This document shows, in pieces, positions 40,507 to 50,868 of a stretch of 64,000 nt of DNA. The position numbers and the translations under genes were made by a program. A model generated the notes under the pieces. The model saw only the letters and a program-made list of their open reading frames with translations. It was not told the origin of the DNA and ran no database searches. This stretch comes from Pirellula sp. (GTDB lineage: Bacteria; Planctomycetota; Planctomycetia; Pirellulales; Pirellulaceae), in NCBI GenBank assembly GCA_021736575.1, contig JAIPFP010000001.1, positions 1 to 64,000 of the forward strand, in the 5' to 3' direction. Position 1 is the stretch's first letter. The number at the start of each line of letters is the position of its first letter.

Positions 40507-42737
40507 TTTGCTTGGTTGAGTTGGATTTCTAAGTCACGTACCAACGTGTCTTGTAGATACTTCTGCATCATCTGACGTGTGGTATCGACCATCTTGTCGA
40601 TGCGTTTTACCACTCCTGACGGGACCACTCCCTGGTCCGTCGAAAGTGCTCGTCGTTGAATGCCTTCGATTTGCTCCGACATCTTGTCATACGATTTTAC
40701 CCGTTTCAATTCGTCGAGCAAACGTTCCGCCACGTCCAGTTGATTGGCCTTGATTTTCTGTTTGATCCGAGACTCAAGGATTCTACGGCGAACAACTAAG
40801 TCGAGCACTTCTCCTTGCAGTCCCTTCAAAAACGCTTCCGTCTCCAACCTGCGTCGATCGTCCGGAAGATCGGCTTGGTCAACCGACTTGAGACCAGTCA
40901 CGATCGGCAACCTGGCTAAGAGCGTGTCGCCGTTCTTGATGTAATAAAGATACAGCGGAACATTCAACTGGATCGATCCTCGTAGCTTGGGTGGAGTCAC
41001 ATCCGGCTTTGGTTCGGCGGGCACTGCGTCTGGAGCAGCATTTTCACCCTCCTCAGATTTTTTCTTTTCCTCCGTTGCGGTTGGGGTGCTTGCAGAACTT
41101 TGCGGTTTTACTAAGTCCGCTTTTTCAATCCGTTTATACGCGGGCGGGTCAACCGGTGACGCTGCAAACTTACGCGCATTCGCGATTGCGATCGTCTTAC
41201 TGTCGCTGGGTGGGTCGTAAAGAATGGTCGGCAGATCTTGCGTCAAGAGCGGCAACACACCGCGCCAATCGGTCCGCCCCTCCATCTTGAGATCTTCCGT
41301 TCCCGGCGTTCGAAGATAAATCTCGGCACCTGGAACAGCGCTACCAGGGCTTCGCTGAATACCCAGCTTCAAATCGGACGACACATGGCTTGGTTTGACT
41401 TTCAGGCCGATTCGTTGAGTGCGACGGTTTTTCGCCGCCGCGAGCGCACCCCGACTGGCTGTGAAAATGGCGCCATACAATCGCGAGATATCGTCAATTT
41501 TTTCGGTGACCGCGATAAAAGTGTAGGGAATGGTCTGGAGCAATGTTGGATTCCCATTCGAATCGTCACGTCGCACAACAGGTAAAATAACGTCTCCCAG
41601 GCCGATGCGAATGGGATGATCCTCTTTGGTCAAAAGTCCCGCAGCTCTTACTCGCAACACCGCAGTTTTGAAATCGGTCTCTTCGATTCGAACGACCGGC
41701 GAAAACGTGTCGCGAGCAAGCTGAGCGATCGCACGCGGGATCTCACTGGAATAGATGACGTCCATTGAGGCAATCTCCCCCATTCGTCTCACAAAGGAAT
41801 CAAGCTCTTTCACTTGGATGCGAATCGACTCCCCCACCTTTTCCACCGAAGCCATAAATATTTTGTCATTGTTTCGCAGCAACGATTCCGGTTGCCACGG
41901 AAGTCGCGTTGGAATTTGCCTCGCAACCTTTTTGAATTTATCCAGATCCATTTTTTGGACGATAGCGGCAACGGTTTCGCCTGAGTCCAGTTCCGCTTGC
42001 AATTTTTCGTTGCTACCGTCAAAAATGTTGACAATGGATTTGAAATCCGACCACTGCTTCTTGTCCAGGTAAGGGACGATGTCGCGTTGCAATGCCGAGT
42101 ACTGCAATGGCTGAATCGCAATACTCTTCATCCGCTGAATCGCCGACTCCAACGTTCGGACGCTTTGCAGGCTTGCCGCCCGAGCTTCCAAATCGGCGAT
42201 TTCTTCCAGCTCTTGTTTGCTTGGCTTTTTCTTTGGGTCCTTTGCAACTTCCTCGCGTTTTGGCGGTGGCGGATTCATCTTGAGAAAGGCCTGTTTGGCT
42301 TCTTCCGATTTGCCTACAACCAGAATCAACTCGCGGGATAGAAGTTGTTCGACAGTCAACTCATCAAGACGATACAGCACCGAACCAAACAAGGCGTCCG
42401 GCGTCGACTCAACGTTGATCGTCCAAGTGGCTCCAAAATGAATCTCGGCAAGCTCCTCAATTTTTCGGTGCATTTCATTTTGCGACTCTTCACTGAGCGA
42501 CAAACTGGGTGAAATGCTGAGCCAGACTTTGACTTTGTAAGGCGAGTACTCCCAAATCTCTTGCCCGACCGACATCGAGCAGAATGGAGCAAACAGAACT
42601 GCGACAACGAGTAACACAACGATGCAACATGAACGCAAAGCAATTTTTCCACCGATTGCAATCGCATGTAGAGCTTGGAAACGAGGGGACGCAACGGTAT
42701 TGTCATTTCGCGATAATGAGTGAAGGAATGAAATCAT
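40503..42737 (-). CDS. Large exported hypothetical protein with coiled-coil C-terminus
   Basis: N-term hydrophobic LRSCCIVVLLVVAVLFAPFCSM; overlaps neighbours by 4 bp. Confidence 0.6.
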   Translation of the reverse strand: MISFLHSLSRNDNTVASPRFQALHAIAIGGKIALRSCCIVVLLVVAVLFAPFCSMSVGQEIWEYSPYKVKVWLSISPSLSLSEESQNEMHRKIEELAEIHFGATWTINVESTPDALFGSVLYRLDELTVEQLLSRELILVVGKSEEAKQAFLKMNPPPPKREEVAKDPKKKPSKQELEEIADLEARAASLQSVRTLESAIQRMKSIAIQPLQYSALQRDIVPYLDKKQWSDFKSIVNIFDGSNEKLQAELDSGETVAAIVQKMDLDKFKKVARQIPTRLPWQPESLLRNNDKIFMASVEKVGESIRIQVKELDSFVRRMGEIASMDVIYSSEIPRAIAQLARDTFSPVVRIEETDFKTAVLRVRAAGLLTKEDHPIRIGLGDVILPVVRRDDSNGNPTLLQTIPYTFIAVTEKIDDISRLYGAIFTASRGALAAAKNRRTQRIGLKVKPSHVSSDLKLGIQRSPGSAVPGAEIYLRTPGTEDLKMEGRTDWRGVLPLLTQDLPTILYDPPSDSKTIAIANARKFAASPVDPPAYKRIEKADLVKPQSSASTPTATEEKKKSEEGENAAPDAVPAEPKPDVTPPKLRGSIQLNVPLYLYYIKNGDTLLARLPIVTGLKSVDQADLPDDRRRLETEAFLKGLQGEVLDLVVRRRILESRIKQKIKANQLDVAERLLDELKRVKSYDKMSEQIEGIQRRALSTDQGVVPSGVVKRIDKMVDTTRQMMQKYLQDTLVRDLEIQLNQAK

Positions 42738-45100
42738 TTAAATTGATACCTCCACTTTTGAACATCCTGGTACAAGCCGTTTGGTTTCTTCGAGACACCG
42801 GACACGTCGGTTCGATATGCGAACGTTTCGCCGACTTGCCAAAGGGGCAGGATCGGAAGATGAGCCGCCACCAGAGCGTGCAGGTCTTGGCATCCTTGAC
42901 GAACTTCACGCCAGTTTCTGGCGACGCTAAGTTTCCCAAGTTCTTGAACGATAAACTGACTGTTGGACTCGGCAGGCCCGCCTTTTCCAAAAAGCCGTTC
43001 CGCATCGGTTGCAGGCTCCCACATGGCGGCTGAGATGTAGATGAGATCAGCGGGCGATTCGTCTTTAGGTCCAGGCATTTTTTCGAGAACGACTAGCTCC
43101 GCCGGAACGTTGACCAGCTTCCACGCTTGCACGATCGCTTCACCCGCTACGCGAGCTGATTCGTAATCGGGCACACCCAATTTGAGAGTAGGAATCGGAG
43201 CTAGCTTCTCACCTTTTTTTTCCGCAATGGCCCTGAGCTTGGCTTGGGTCAGCAAGATCAGTATCTGAGCGGAACGCGGATCGTAAGCCACATTCTCGAT
43301 GCTATTATTGTAAGCATACGCGATGGGGTCAGAATCATTGGCGCCGGATGGAAACGGGCCACTGACAACTTTGCTCAGGCTCGTTGGTTTCCCTCCTAAT
43401 ATTTCACCGTTCAAGATGCCATCTCGGTTGATGGCGTAGAGCAGTGCCCGCCGAAACTCAGGCGCATCCAAATAAATGTTCGGTCGTTTTGGAACAAGCA
43501 TGTGGACCATTGGCAACGCGTACTCTTCGGTTGCAACCGTGCGAACGTTGCGAAGCTTTCTCACGTCAGCCGGAAACAACCGATCGATCATCTCGATTTC
43601 ACCTCGCACCAAATCCGCCATCGCTTTCTGCGGATCAGAATACAAGATTTCTTGTATTTCTCTTGGTTGATAGTCTACAGGTGGCTTGGTGTCAGCCCAC
43701 TCGAATCGCACAAGATTGGGTTCCATGCTTTTTATTTTGTAATATGCCGCAGCGGGTTGGGTGCTGGCTACCGAAGGAAGTTGCCATTGCAAGAAGGCCT
43801 GTGGCAACACGTGTGGTCTTCTCATCTTGAGCTTCAAACGCTCAGGACCGAATACCGAAACGGAATCGACGATCGCGGCCCAACCTGGCACATAACTGCT
43901 GTGTCCAACATAGGCTCGATTCAAGATGGCTTGCGAAATCGCGAGACTGTCGGGAACACCATCCTTGCCCGGATTTTGCACCATCAAATCCAACTCCGTT
44001 CGGTCGTCGCTGTGCTGAAACGATCCGAAACTGAATCGATACAATCCACCTTCGGGCCCTGTACTTCTAAGTTCGAACATCGGCCGCGATACCAATTGAC
44101 CCGTTCGAAACGAGGGCCAATCCGCTAGCGATGACGGGTCAGGCGTTTTGGATTGCTGAAAAACACCGACTCGAATCATGGGATAAGCACGAATGAGGTC
44201 GTTCAGGAACTGCTTGCCACCTTCAATCTCCGGTTCGATGTCGAGCATCTTGACCGCGAATTGCCTTGCTTTTGAAAAATCACCTTCCTCTTTGGCTTCC
44301 TCCGCCTTGGCTCGCAAGCCCGTGGCCATTTCAAGAAATTTACCCTTCCACTTTTCGACGACAGGCAAGGGATCCTTTTTGTAGTCTTTTTCCAACCGCA
44401 AAATCATGGCTTTGGCGGTCGATAAATCATTGGCGGTGAAGTACGATTCGACCAATTGACTTGAGACGTTGGATATCGCGTTGCGAATCTTGTCCTTGTC
44501 CTTGTCTTCCGGAAAAGACCTTTGGAATTCTTCGAGTACTGCCAACGCATGCGGCAATCGACGTTGGCCAGCCATGTCGATCGCACTCTGATACAAGAAG
44601 TCGCGACGCAGTTTTTGCAATCCGGGGGTCGATGGATAGTTGACCAACAAAAAGTTCAAATGCTCAAACGCTTCACCGAATTGCTTCTTTTCCAGCAGTT
44701 TGTTGGCTTGCTGAGCAATCAGTTGCTCATAAAGATAGATTGTTTCGATGTCCCTCCAGGCGATTTCGTAGATCCGATCCGGAAATACCGGAAAGGTGAC
44801 TTTGAATCGATCCGTTTCTTTGGGGGCGACAGGAATTTTTCGATCTGGGAAATCGATGGTATTGACTCGTACGCTTCGTCCCCCTGCCGCTTGTTTCAGC
44901 GTGATAATGTCGAACGGAATCTGTTCGTCGAGGATGGATCCAACAATACCAGCTTCCGCTAAAAGCTTGTCTTGTTGTGCACTGGCCGTTCGGCTGACCA
45001 ACAGCAAAATGAGGTTGCACAGAAGCCAAAACTGCATGCCTCGAATCTTGGAAATTCGAGCGGCCTGCGGAAATTTGAAATGATCACAACCCATCATCAT
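42734..45100 (-). CDS. SBP_bac_5-type extracellular solute-binding protein with N-terminal TPR-like region
   Basis: APEFRRALLYAINRDGILNGEILGG...PLWQVGETFAYRTDVSGV typical of family-5 SBPs; exported N-term. Confidence 0.82.
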   Translation of the reverse strand: MMMGCDHFKFPQAARISKIRGMQFWLLCNLILLLVSRTASAQQDKLLAEAGIVGSILDEQIPFDIITLKQAAGGRSVRVNTIDFPDRKIPVAPKETDRFKVTFPVFPDRIYEIAWRDIETIYLYEQLIAQQANKLLEKKQFGEAFEHLNFLLVNYPSTPGLQKLRRDFLYQSAIDMAGQRRLPHALAVLEEFQRSFPEDKDKDKIRNAISNVSSQLVESYFTANDLSTAKAMILRLEKDYKKDPLPVVEKWKGKFLEMATGLRAKAEEAKEEGDFSKARQFAVKMLDIEPEIEGGKQFLNDLIRAYPMIRVGVFQQSKTPDPSSLADWPSFRTGQLVSRPMFELRSTGPEGGLYRFSFGSFQHSDDRTELDLMVQNPGKDGVPDSLAISQAILNRAYVGHSSYVPGWAAIVDSVSVFGPERLKLKMRRPHVLPQAFLQWQLPSVASTQPAAAYYKIKSMEPNLVRFEWADTKPPVDYQPREIQEILYSDPQKAMADLVRGEIEMIDRLFPADVRKLRNVRTVATEEYALPMVHMLVPKRPNIYLDAPEFRRALLYAINRDGILNGEILGGKPTSLSKVVSGPFPSGANDSDPIAYAYNNSIENVAYDPRSAQILILLTQAKLRAIAEKKGEKLAPIPTLKLGVPDYESARVAGEAIVQAWKLVNVPAELVVLEKMPGPKDESPADLIYISAAMWEPATDAERLFGKGGPAESNSQFIVQELGKLSVARNWREVRQGCQDLHALVAAHLPILPLWQVGETFAYRTDVSGVSKKPNGLYQDVQKWRYQFK

Positions 45101-48100
45101 TGGCTTGCACCTGGCTTGTCGGATTGCGTAGACAGTGCGGTTGGGACTGGCACTGTGAGAATCAGGCCCTCGTCACATGGAACCAAAAGCCCTTTGGGAA
45201 GGATCAACGGTGGCCCACTGATGGGTTCGCCGACTTGGACACGAGCAACGATGGAACCATCGGTCATCGATAGGCGGATCAATTCCCCGTTGGTCGTTGC
45301 TAGAAGACAATCGTTTTCGACAAGGCTAGGGTTGCCAACCAACACCACTTTCTCTAAAGGTAGTGTCCAGAGTTTTTTGCCGGCGTCATTGCACCCGATT
45401 AAGCCGTCGATATCGCTCAAGGCCAACACAACGTTTCCATTGGGACTTTCCAAAACATAAGGCCCCCACGAAAACCGACCTTCGACAGGGACATTCGCGA
45501 TTCGCTTGAGTTCATTCGAATCATAGAAATCGAGTTGGTCACCCGATGCATTTGCTGACACTCCGACGACGACATCGTTGATGATAGACAAGCGTCCCTT
45601 GAGTGGCTTTTCCAACGATTGCGAAGTGATAATACGCAGTTGTTTTCCCGTTGAAAGCTTGTACATGTAGCGTTGTTGATCCGCCACGATGACCGTTTGC
45701 TTGTCCGCCATCAAAACCGGATTCAGCCATTTGGGGCGTTCCCCCGCCTGAATCGACGGTTGAAATGGAGTACCGATCATCTTGCCCTTTTCCGGATCGA
45801 TCATCGCAATTTGTGCGCTGTCGAGCGGTACGAGAATAGCACCCGAGCTGACAGCAACTGCTTCACCACTGGGAAAAGCCTCACCCAAATCCATTGCCAA
45901 AATCTTCGATGGAGAAGTCGTTCGTTTCGACGGATCGATGATCAGCAACTGATTCCCCTTCGCTTGATTCAGCAGTCCAATCCTGGAATCTTTCAACGCA
46001 AAAGGTGTCAGAAACATCGTGGATCGTTGATTTCGGCCTAGGTTTTCAACCGGGTCAAGAGGTTGTTTGTCCGAAAACGACTTGTCGTCTACCAAATAAA
46101 CGGCCCCCTGGGCGGTCACGGCAACGAAGCCCTTTTCGTCCGTCGAAAGGGAAGTAACCGGTACACCGACGTCTGATTCCCAGACAGGATCTCCGGTGCC
46201 GGGCTTCATGGCTGTCACACGTACTCCGAGATTGCCGCGAACAACTCGAGAATGAATCACATAATCATCGGCTTTGATTGGTCTATTGGTGAACTGGTCT
46301 CCGTCCTCTCGCAACCATTGCCGATTCAGCTTCTGCGAAGTAACTTGAACTTGGTAGTAAATCAATCGAGTCGAAGCAAGCCAAAGATCGTTCCCGACCA
46401 TCAGTGGCCAAGTTGTTTTCGGGCTCGTTTCGTTTTCAATCAAGCTGACAAGCTTAAAGACTTTGTTTTTTGGGTTTGTAGGTTCGACATCGAGGATCGC
46501 TATTTCACCCAGATTCGTTGCGACCGCCAATCTACGGCCATCCATTTGCGGCTCAGTCACAACATGCCCGCGAAGTGTGATCGGGTTTTGAGCTGGCTTG
46601 ATGTCGAGTCCATCATCATTCGTGCCGAAGACTCGCATCGTGCAATAGTCGGAACCATCATTCTCAAAAATGATAAGCTGGTTGAGGATCCATATAGGCG
46701 GAACAGCGATCGTCGATGGTGCGTGTCCGACATACACGACTTCTTCACATTGTCCGCTTGCGCGTGAGATCGCGTAGAGGTTGGAGTGATTGCCCAGTAC
46801 ATAACGTTTCTGTTTCGAAGTCGAACCGCCGATTCCCACATCGATCGCTTGTGGGAATTTCTTTCCCCATCTGGATTGGCCAGTGGCCGCGTCAAGGCAG
46901 AACACTTCGCCGCTGACAGTCGGAACAAAGATGACGTCCGAGTCGATCGTTGGCGAAATGAGTCGCCCGTTCATCTTCGCTTCCCAAACCAAGGAACCGT
47001 CTGCGGCTGCCAATCGTCGTAAAACACCTTGTTCGGGAACGGAGACGAGTACATCGCTATCTCCGACCGCTAACAATCGCTTGGGTTCGCCTGTCCAGTC
47101 CGTGCCGATATGTTTTCGCCAAATCACTTTTCCATTGCCGGCGTTCATCGCAACCACTGAGCCTTCGACTCTCAGATAAATCGTCGAGCCGTTTTCGCCA
47201 TCTAGCCCCGGGGCTTTTCGACCGACAAGCAGAACGCTATTGGCAGAGTCCGATGTCGCCGTCTCGTTGTTCATTTGAGGAGACTTTGGAGCCGCAACGA
47301 CTAAACTCTGTTGCAAACCTGTGGCTTGCGCAAGCAGTTCGTTGAGTTTGGCATCCGATTGAAGTTGCGGATACTTCCTAAGCAATGCTCGGCGTGATTC
47401 GTAGGTCTTTGAAACATCTTTCGCTTCGACAGCGGTCGTCATAGCCACGAGAGTCGACGCCAGATCTTCGCCGCGCAATATGTCCCGGAGCAGACGGCTC
47501 TGGTCCTCTTCGATCTTTTTGATGCGAAGTTCATTTTGGGTTCTTTCCTGCGTTCCGACGTATCGCGGGTCGCGAACCAATTCCAACTGTTGATTCATTT
47601 TTTCGATCAACGTTTTTCGATCTGCGATAGACGATGTGCTTTCGATCTTCATCACAAATTTTTCGGAAATTCGTAATAAGGTATCGGTTACATCGCCGCG
47701 TAGCTCATTCAAAGCGGATTCGCTCGCGATCGTCGGAAGTATTTCTTGGCATGCCTTGAGCGCGACCATCGGGTCGGCTGCTTTTTCGGCGTCTTGCCGG
47801 ATCTTAGCTAACCCGACCATCACTTTGGATTGGCTTACACGCGAGTCGGATGCATTGTTCTTTCCAAAATCGCCGAACGACTTCGCGGCCTTCTCATAAT
47901 CTCGTGCTTTGTAGGCATCTTCCGCTTTCGTCCAGGCTTCATCAGCGGATCCTTTGAAAAGCCATCCTAGCAGAGGAATTAAAAGGATCAGCAAAAGCGC
48001 AACGACGAACCCGTAACCAAGGATTCGATACGATTCCCATGCGCTCTTTTTCTTAACATTCGTATCGCGTACCACGCGTCGTGGCAATTCCTCCAACTCG

Positions 48101-48522
48101 CTGAACGCTTCGACTTTTCGTTTGCGACGCGATTTGCGTTTGCTTCCCACGTCGATTGCCTCGATGACCTCGACCGGCTCATCGATCACTTCTACCTCGG
48201 CAACCTCGTCCACTTGAACCATGTCATTAGGCAGTAGATCCTCAACAGAATCGTGATCGTCGGGTATTGGCTCAATCGGTCTGCCGCCGCGCAACGCAAG
48301 CGATGGGTCGGGTCTAGTCCCGGCAGTAGCCTCATTGAGTTCCGTCACAAGCTTGGTTGCTTGAAAGCGAGTCAGCTGTCCATTTTCGACCAAGAGCTTG
48401 GCAATGGCTTCAGGTGTGACACGGCCCTTCGACTGCTCCACCTGGCGATGAAGCTCTTCAATGATTTCTGGGTCGAGTAATCCTCGGCTCTCCAGAAGAG
48501 CTATAAACTGCGACGCTGCCAT
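45097..48522 (-). CDS. Membrane-anchored PQQ-like beta-propeller protein
   Basis: TM SYRILGYGFVVALLLILLIPLLGWLF; repeats NAGNGKVIWRKHIG, AADGSLVWEAKMNG, DAATGQSRWGKKF. Confidence 0.85.
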   Translation of the reverse strand: MAASQFIALLESRGLLDPEIIEELHRQVEQSKGRVTPEAIAKLLVENGQLTRFQATKLVTELNEATAGTRPDPSLALRGGRPIEPIPDDHDSVEDLLPNDMVQVDEVAEVEVIDEPVEVIEAIDVGSKRKSRRKRKVEAFSELEELPRRVVRDTNVKKKSAWESYRILGYGFVVALLLILLIPLLGWLFKGSADEAWTKAEDAYKARDYEKAAKSFGDFGKNNASDSRVSQSKVMVGLAKIRQDAEKAADPMVALKACQEILPTIASESALNELRGDVTDTLLRISEKFVMKIESTSSIADRKTLIEKMNQQLELVRDPRYVGTQERTQNELRIKKIEEDQSRLLRDILRGEDLASTLVAMTTAVEAKDVSKTYESRRALLRKYPQLQSDAKLNELLAQATGLQQSLVVAAPKSPQMNNETATSDSANSVLLVGRKAPGLDGENGSTIYLRVEGSVVAMNAGNGKVIWRKHIGTDWTGEPKRLLAVGDSDVLVSVPEQGVLRRLAAADGSLVWEAKMNGRLISPTIDSDVIFVPTVSGEVFCLDAATGQSRWGKKFPQAIDVGIGGSTSKQKRYVLGNHSNLYAISRASGQCEEVVYVGHAPSTIAVPPIWILNQLIIFENDGSDYCTMRVFGTNDDGLDIKPAQNPITLRGHVVTEPQMDGRRLAVATNLGEIAILDVEPTNPKNKVFKLVSLIENETSPKTTWPLMVGNDLWLASTRLIYYQVQVTSQKLNRQWLREDGDQFTNRPIKADDYVIHSRVVRGNLGVRVTAMKPGTGDPVWESDVGVPVTSLSTDEKGFVAVTAQGAVYLVDDKSFSDKQPLDPVENLGRNQRSTMFLTPFALKDSRIGLLNQAKGNQLLIIDPSKRTTSPSKILAMDLGEAFPSGEAVAVSSGAILVPLDSAQIAMIDPEKGKMIGTPFQPSIQAGERPKWLNPVLMADKQTVIVADQQRYMYKLSTGKQLRIITSQSLEKPLKGRLSIINDVVVGVSANASGDQLDFYDSNELKRIANVPVEGRFSWGPYVLESPNGNVVLALSDIDGLIGCNDAGKKLWTLPLEKVVLVGNPSLVENDCLLATTNGELIRLSMTDGSIVARVQVGEPISGPPLILPKGLLVPCDEGLILTVPVPTALSTQSDKPGASQ

Positions 48523-48525
48523 CGT

Positions 48526-49317
48526 TTAATCAAACTCCTCAACCACGGTCACTTGAAAACTACTAAAACCTTTGTCTCGGCCTGCATCCAATGCAGCCAC
48601 AACGGCAGCATGGATTGAATCGACGTGCGCTTCCACCGCCATCTTAAGAGCATTGTCATTTGCACCAGTGACCATCTCCTTGCGAGCGTCGTCGAGCGCG
48701 ATCAACAAATCCTGCTTGCTGCTCGCTTGCCGATCTTCGCCACCAGGCAGAATGATCGTATAAGCATTGAACTCATCGACTTGGACTCGAACGGTATCGA
48801 GAAGTTTCTCCGGTTCTTCTCGCTGAAGGGAAGATGGCTTGTCGGACAATGCAGGTGGCTCTTCAAGCACTTTTTCTTTTGAAAACGAAGCCGTAATCAT
48901 AAAAAAGATCAACAACAGAAACGTGACGTCCACCATCGGCGTCATATCCATGTCGTCCTTGGGAAGCTCCCGTTTCTGGAACGAGATCTCTTCGACGTCG
49001 TCTTCGTCCTCCTCATCCTTTTCGCCGTCATTTTCGTCTTCATTGACATTCTTGCCAACGCCGCCACGATTCAGACTATCGAGCGCGACATCCTCATTAC
49101 GCATCGGCTCATAAATTGGATCAATTATTTCGACAACCTCGACCATTTCATCCGATACGATTTCGTTTGGATCGAGCTTGGATTCTGAATCCACCGTGTT
49201 GCGAAGAGGTACTTGAATCGCTCCATCGCACGAAGGGCAGCGAATCTCACGCCCCAGCAATCTTTCGTTGACGGAATGAGTCGCAGAGCATTTCGAGCAA
49301 TGAACACGAACGGACAT
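48526..49317 (-). CDS. ExbD/TolR-family protein with N-terminal zinc ribbon
   Basis: VHCSKC...IRCPSCDGAIQV; MDMTPMVDVTFLLLIFFMITASF. Confidence 0.88.
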   Translation of the reverse strand: MSVRVHCSKCSATHSVNERLLGREIRCPSCDGAIQVPLRNTVDSESKLDPNEIVSDEMVEVVEIIDPIYEPMRNEDVALDSLNRGGVGKNVNEDENDGEKDEEDEDDVEEISFQKRELPKDDMDMTPMVDVTFLLLIFFMITASFSKEKVLEEPPALSDKPSSLQREEPEKLLDTVRVQVDEFNAYTIILPGGEDRQASSKQDLLIALDDARKEMVTGANDNALKMAVEAHVDSIHAAVVAALDAGRDKGFSSFQVTVVEEFD

Positions 49318-49823
49318 CAGTTGGACTCCGAAACGGCAATATTGATCATCTTGCCCTCTTCTAGAATCTCGGAAATCGCGATTTTCACTTTCTGCATTTG
49401 GCCGGAAGTTACATTCCCCTCGGCTCGAACAAGCACTTCCGTCTTGCGCCCCGATTCCAGTTCAAGCTGCAGATACTCAGCAATTTCCGCAGCTTGCTGT
49501 TCAGGGTCATCGGAGAAAAGGGCACCATCCCCTTTGGCAACAATCGGCGTATCTCCCGAGCCTCTCATCACCAAAATGGAAACACAGTTTTTGGTCGCAA
49601 CCGAACTGCCGTTCTTGGCAGGAGGAATATCGTAGGATTTTTCGCCGGTCATCTTCGAGGTGAGGATAAAGAAGATCAACAACAAAAAAGTCATATCGAT
49701 CATTGGCGTGATGTCCATTTCGTCGTCCATAGGGGGACGATCGGGCATCTTGAGGATCTCCGGTTCACTTTCTTCGACACTACCAGTCATCGCGCTCGCA
49801 TCTCCCGAAGTCGCATTGCTCAT
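49317..49823 (-). CDS. ExbD/TolR-family protein
   Basis: MDITPMIDMTFLLLIFFILTSKM. Confidence 0.92.
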   Translation of the reverse strand: MSNATSGDASAMTGSVEESEPEILKMPDRPPMDDEMDITPMIDMTFLLLIFFILTSKMTGEKSYDIPPAKNGSSVATKNCVSILVMRGSGDTPIVAKGDGALFSDDPEQQAAEIAEYLQLELESGRKTEVLVRAEGNVTSGQMQKVKIAISEILEEGKMINIAVSESN

Positions 49824-49853
49824 TACGAACCTGCTTGCATGTGAGGAGGAAGC

Positions 49854-50519
49854 TTAAGCGCTCTGACGCTTGTTTCGTTGTTCAATGAGAGCAAGGCCGA
49901 TTTTGTAGGACTCCAAGAATCTGGCTAATCCAGAACCGACCAGATCTTGCATATGACGAATTCGATTGTGGATGCTCGCCATCGCCATAACCAAGGGGAT
50001 CGCGATCATCAGTCCAATCGCGGTGGTTTCCAGGGCCAATCGAATGTCGCCTGCTAGCTCCGCAGGCGCCACGTTGGCAGCCGAACTGAGCTTTCCGAAC
50101 GCGGCCATCATCCCGACCACTGTTCCGAACAACCCAAGCATCGGAGCTGTCTTAATAACCGTCACAATCCAGGCGATACTGTAGTCAAGATCCGCAATGA
50201 CATCCCGCTGAAAGCGATCGAGTGTCATCTGTCGCACCTTGTTAAATCCGAAAATTTTATTCTTGCATGCGAAACTTACCATCATGGGTAATGCCCGCGT
50301 TTCGCCCTCGCAAACCTGCAAAACGGCTTCGAAATCGCCCCGTTTTAAGTCCGCTTCGATCGATTCGACAAACGCATCTTGGGCTTCTTCCGTCTTGAAG
50401 CGTTTGCGATTCACCCGCGTCATCACCAAAACAACGAAGTAAGCCCCCCAAAGGGCCACTGCCGCAAGTGCCACATACGAGCCTTTTCCAACAATATCGA
50501 ATATAGCGGTAGGGTCCAT
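49854..50519 (-). CDS. ExbB/TolQ/MotA proton-channel family protein
   Basis: IVTVIKTAPMLGLFGTVVGMMAAFGKL...AGDIRLALETTAIGLMIAIPLVMA. Confidence 0.95.
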   Translation of the reverse strand: MDPTAIFDIVGKGSYVALAAVALWGAYFVVLVMTRVNRKRFKTEEAQDAFVESIEADLKRGDFEAVLQVCEGETRALPMMVSFACKNKIFGFNKVRQMTLDRFQRDVIADLDYSIAWIVTVIKTAPMLGLFGTVVGMMAAFGKLSSAANVAPAELAGDIRLALETTAIGLMIAIPLVMAMASIHNRIRHMQDLVGSGLARFLESYKIGLALIEQRNKRQSA

Positions 50520-50689
50520 AGTCGAACGAATCCGGTGATGAGAATTTAGTTTTAGAAGTAGCTACGAGCGCCGCCACTTGCGGCCATTCATGCAGAAGAG
50601 GCGGTATCCTTAAGCATAGCTGCGACTCATCACTTTGAGGATTGGCCATCCTGAGATTTCCAACAGATTTGAACCTTTTGCCCTCCAAT

Positions 50690-50807
50690 CAGTCGACAAA
50701 AGTCAAAGTAGTAGGCACATTCCATGTGCCGTCCACCTAGAATCATGGCAAAAACTTGACTGCGAACGGCACGGCGGAGCGTGCCTGCACCTTTTGTCGG
50801 CTGTGTC
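50690..50807. mobile_element. MITE-like element copy B (inverted relative to copy A)
   Basis: Reverse complement shares GCACGCTC.GCCGTGCCGTTCGCAGTC.AG.TTTTGCCA.GATTCTAGGTGGACGGCACATG.AATGTGCC with 31845-31973. Confidence 0.75.
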
Positions 50808-50868
50808 GTACTTCAATGCGACAAAATGTCGTACGTAGTGCCCCGATAAAAAGTGCCCCGATAAAAAA

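Noticed and set aside
42997-48183. Plus-strand and alternate-frame ORFs within the propeller/SBP genes
   Set aside because: Low-complexity translations opposite confident CDSs; no start context or domain support.
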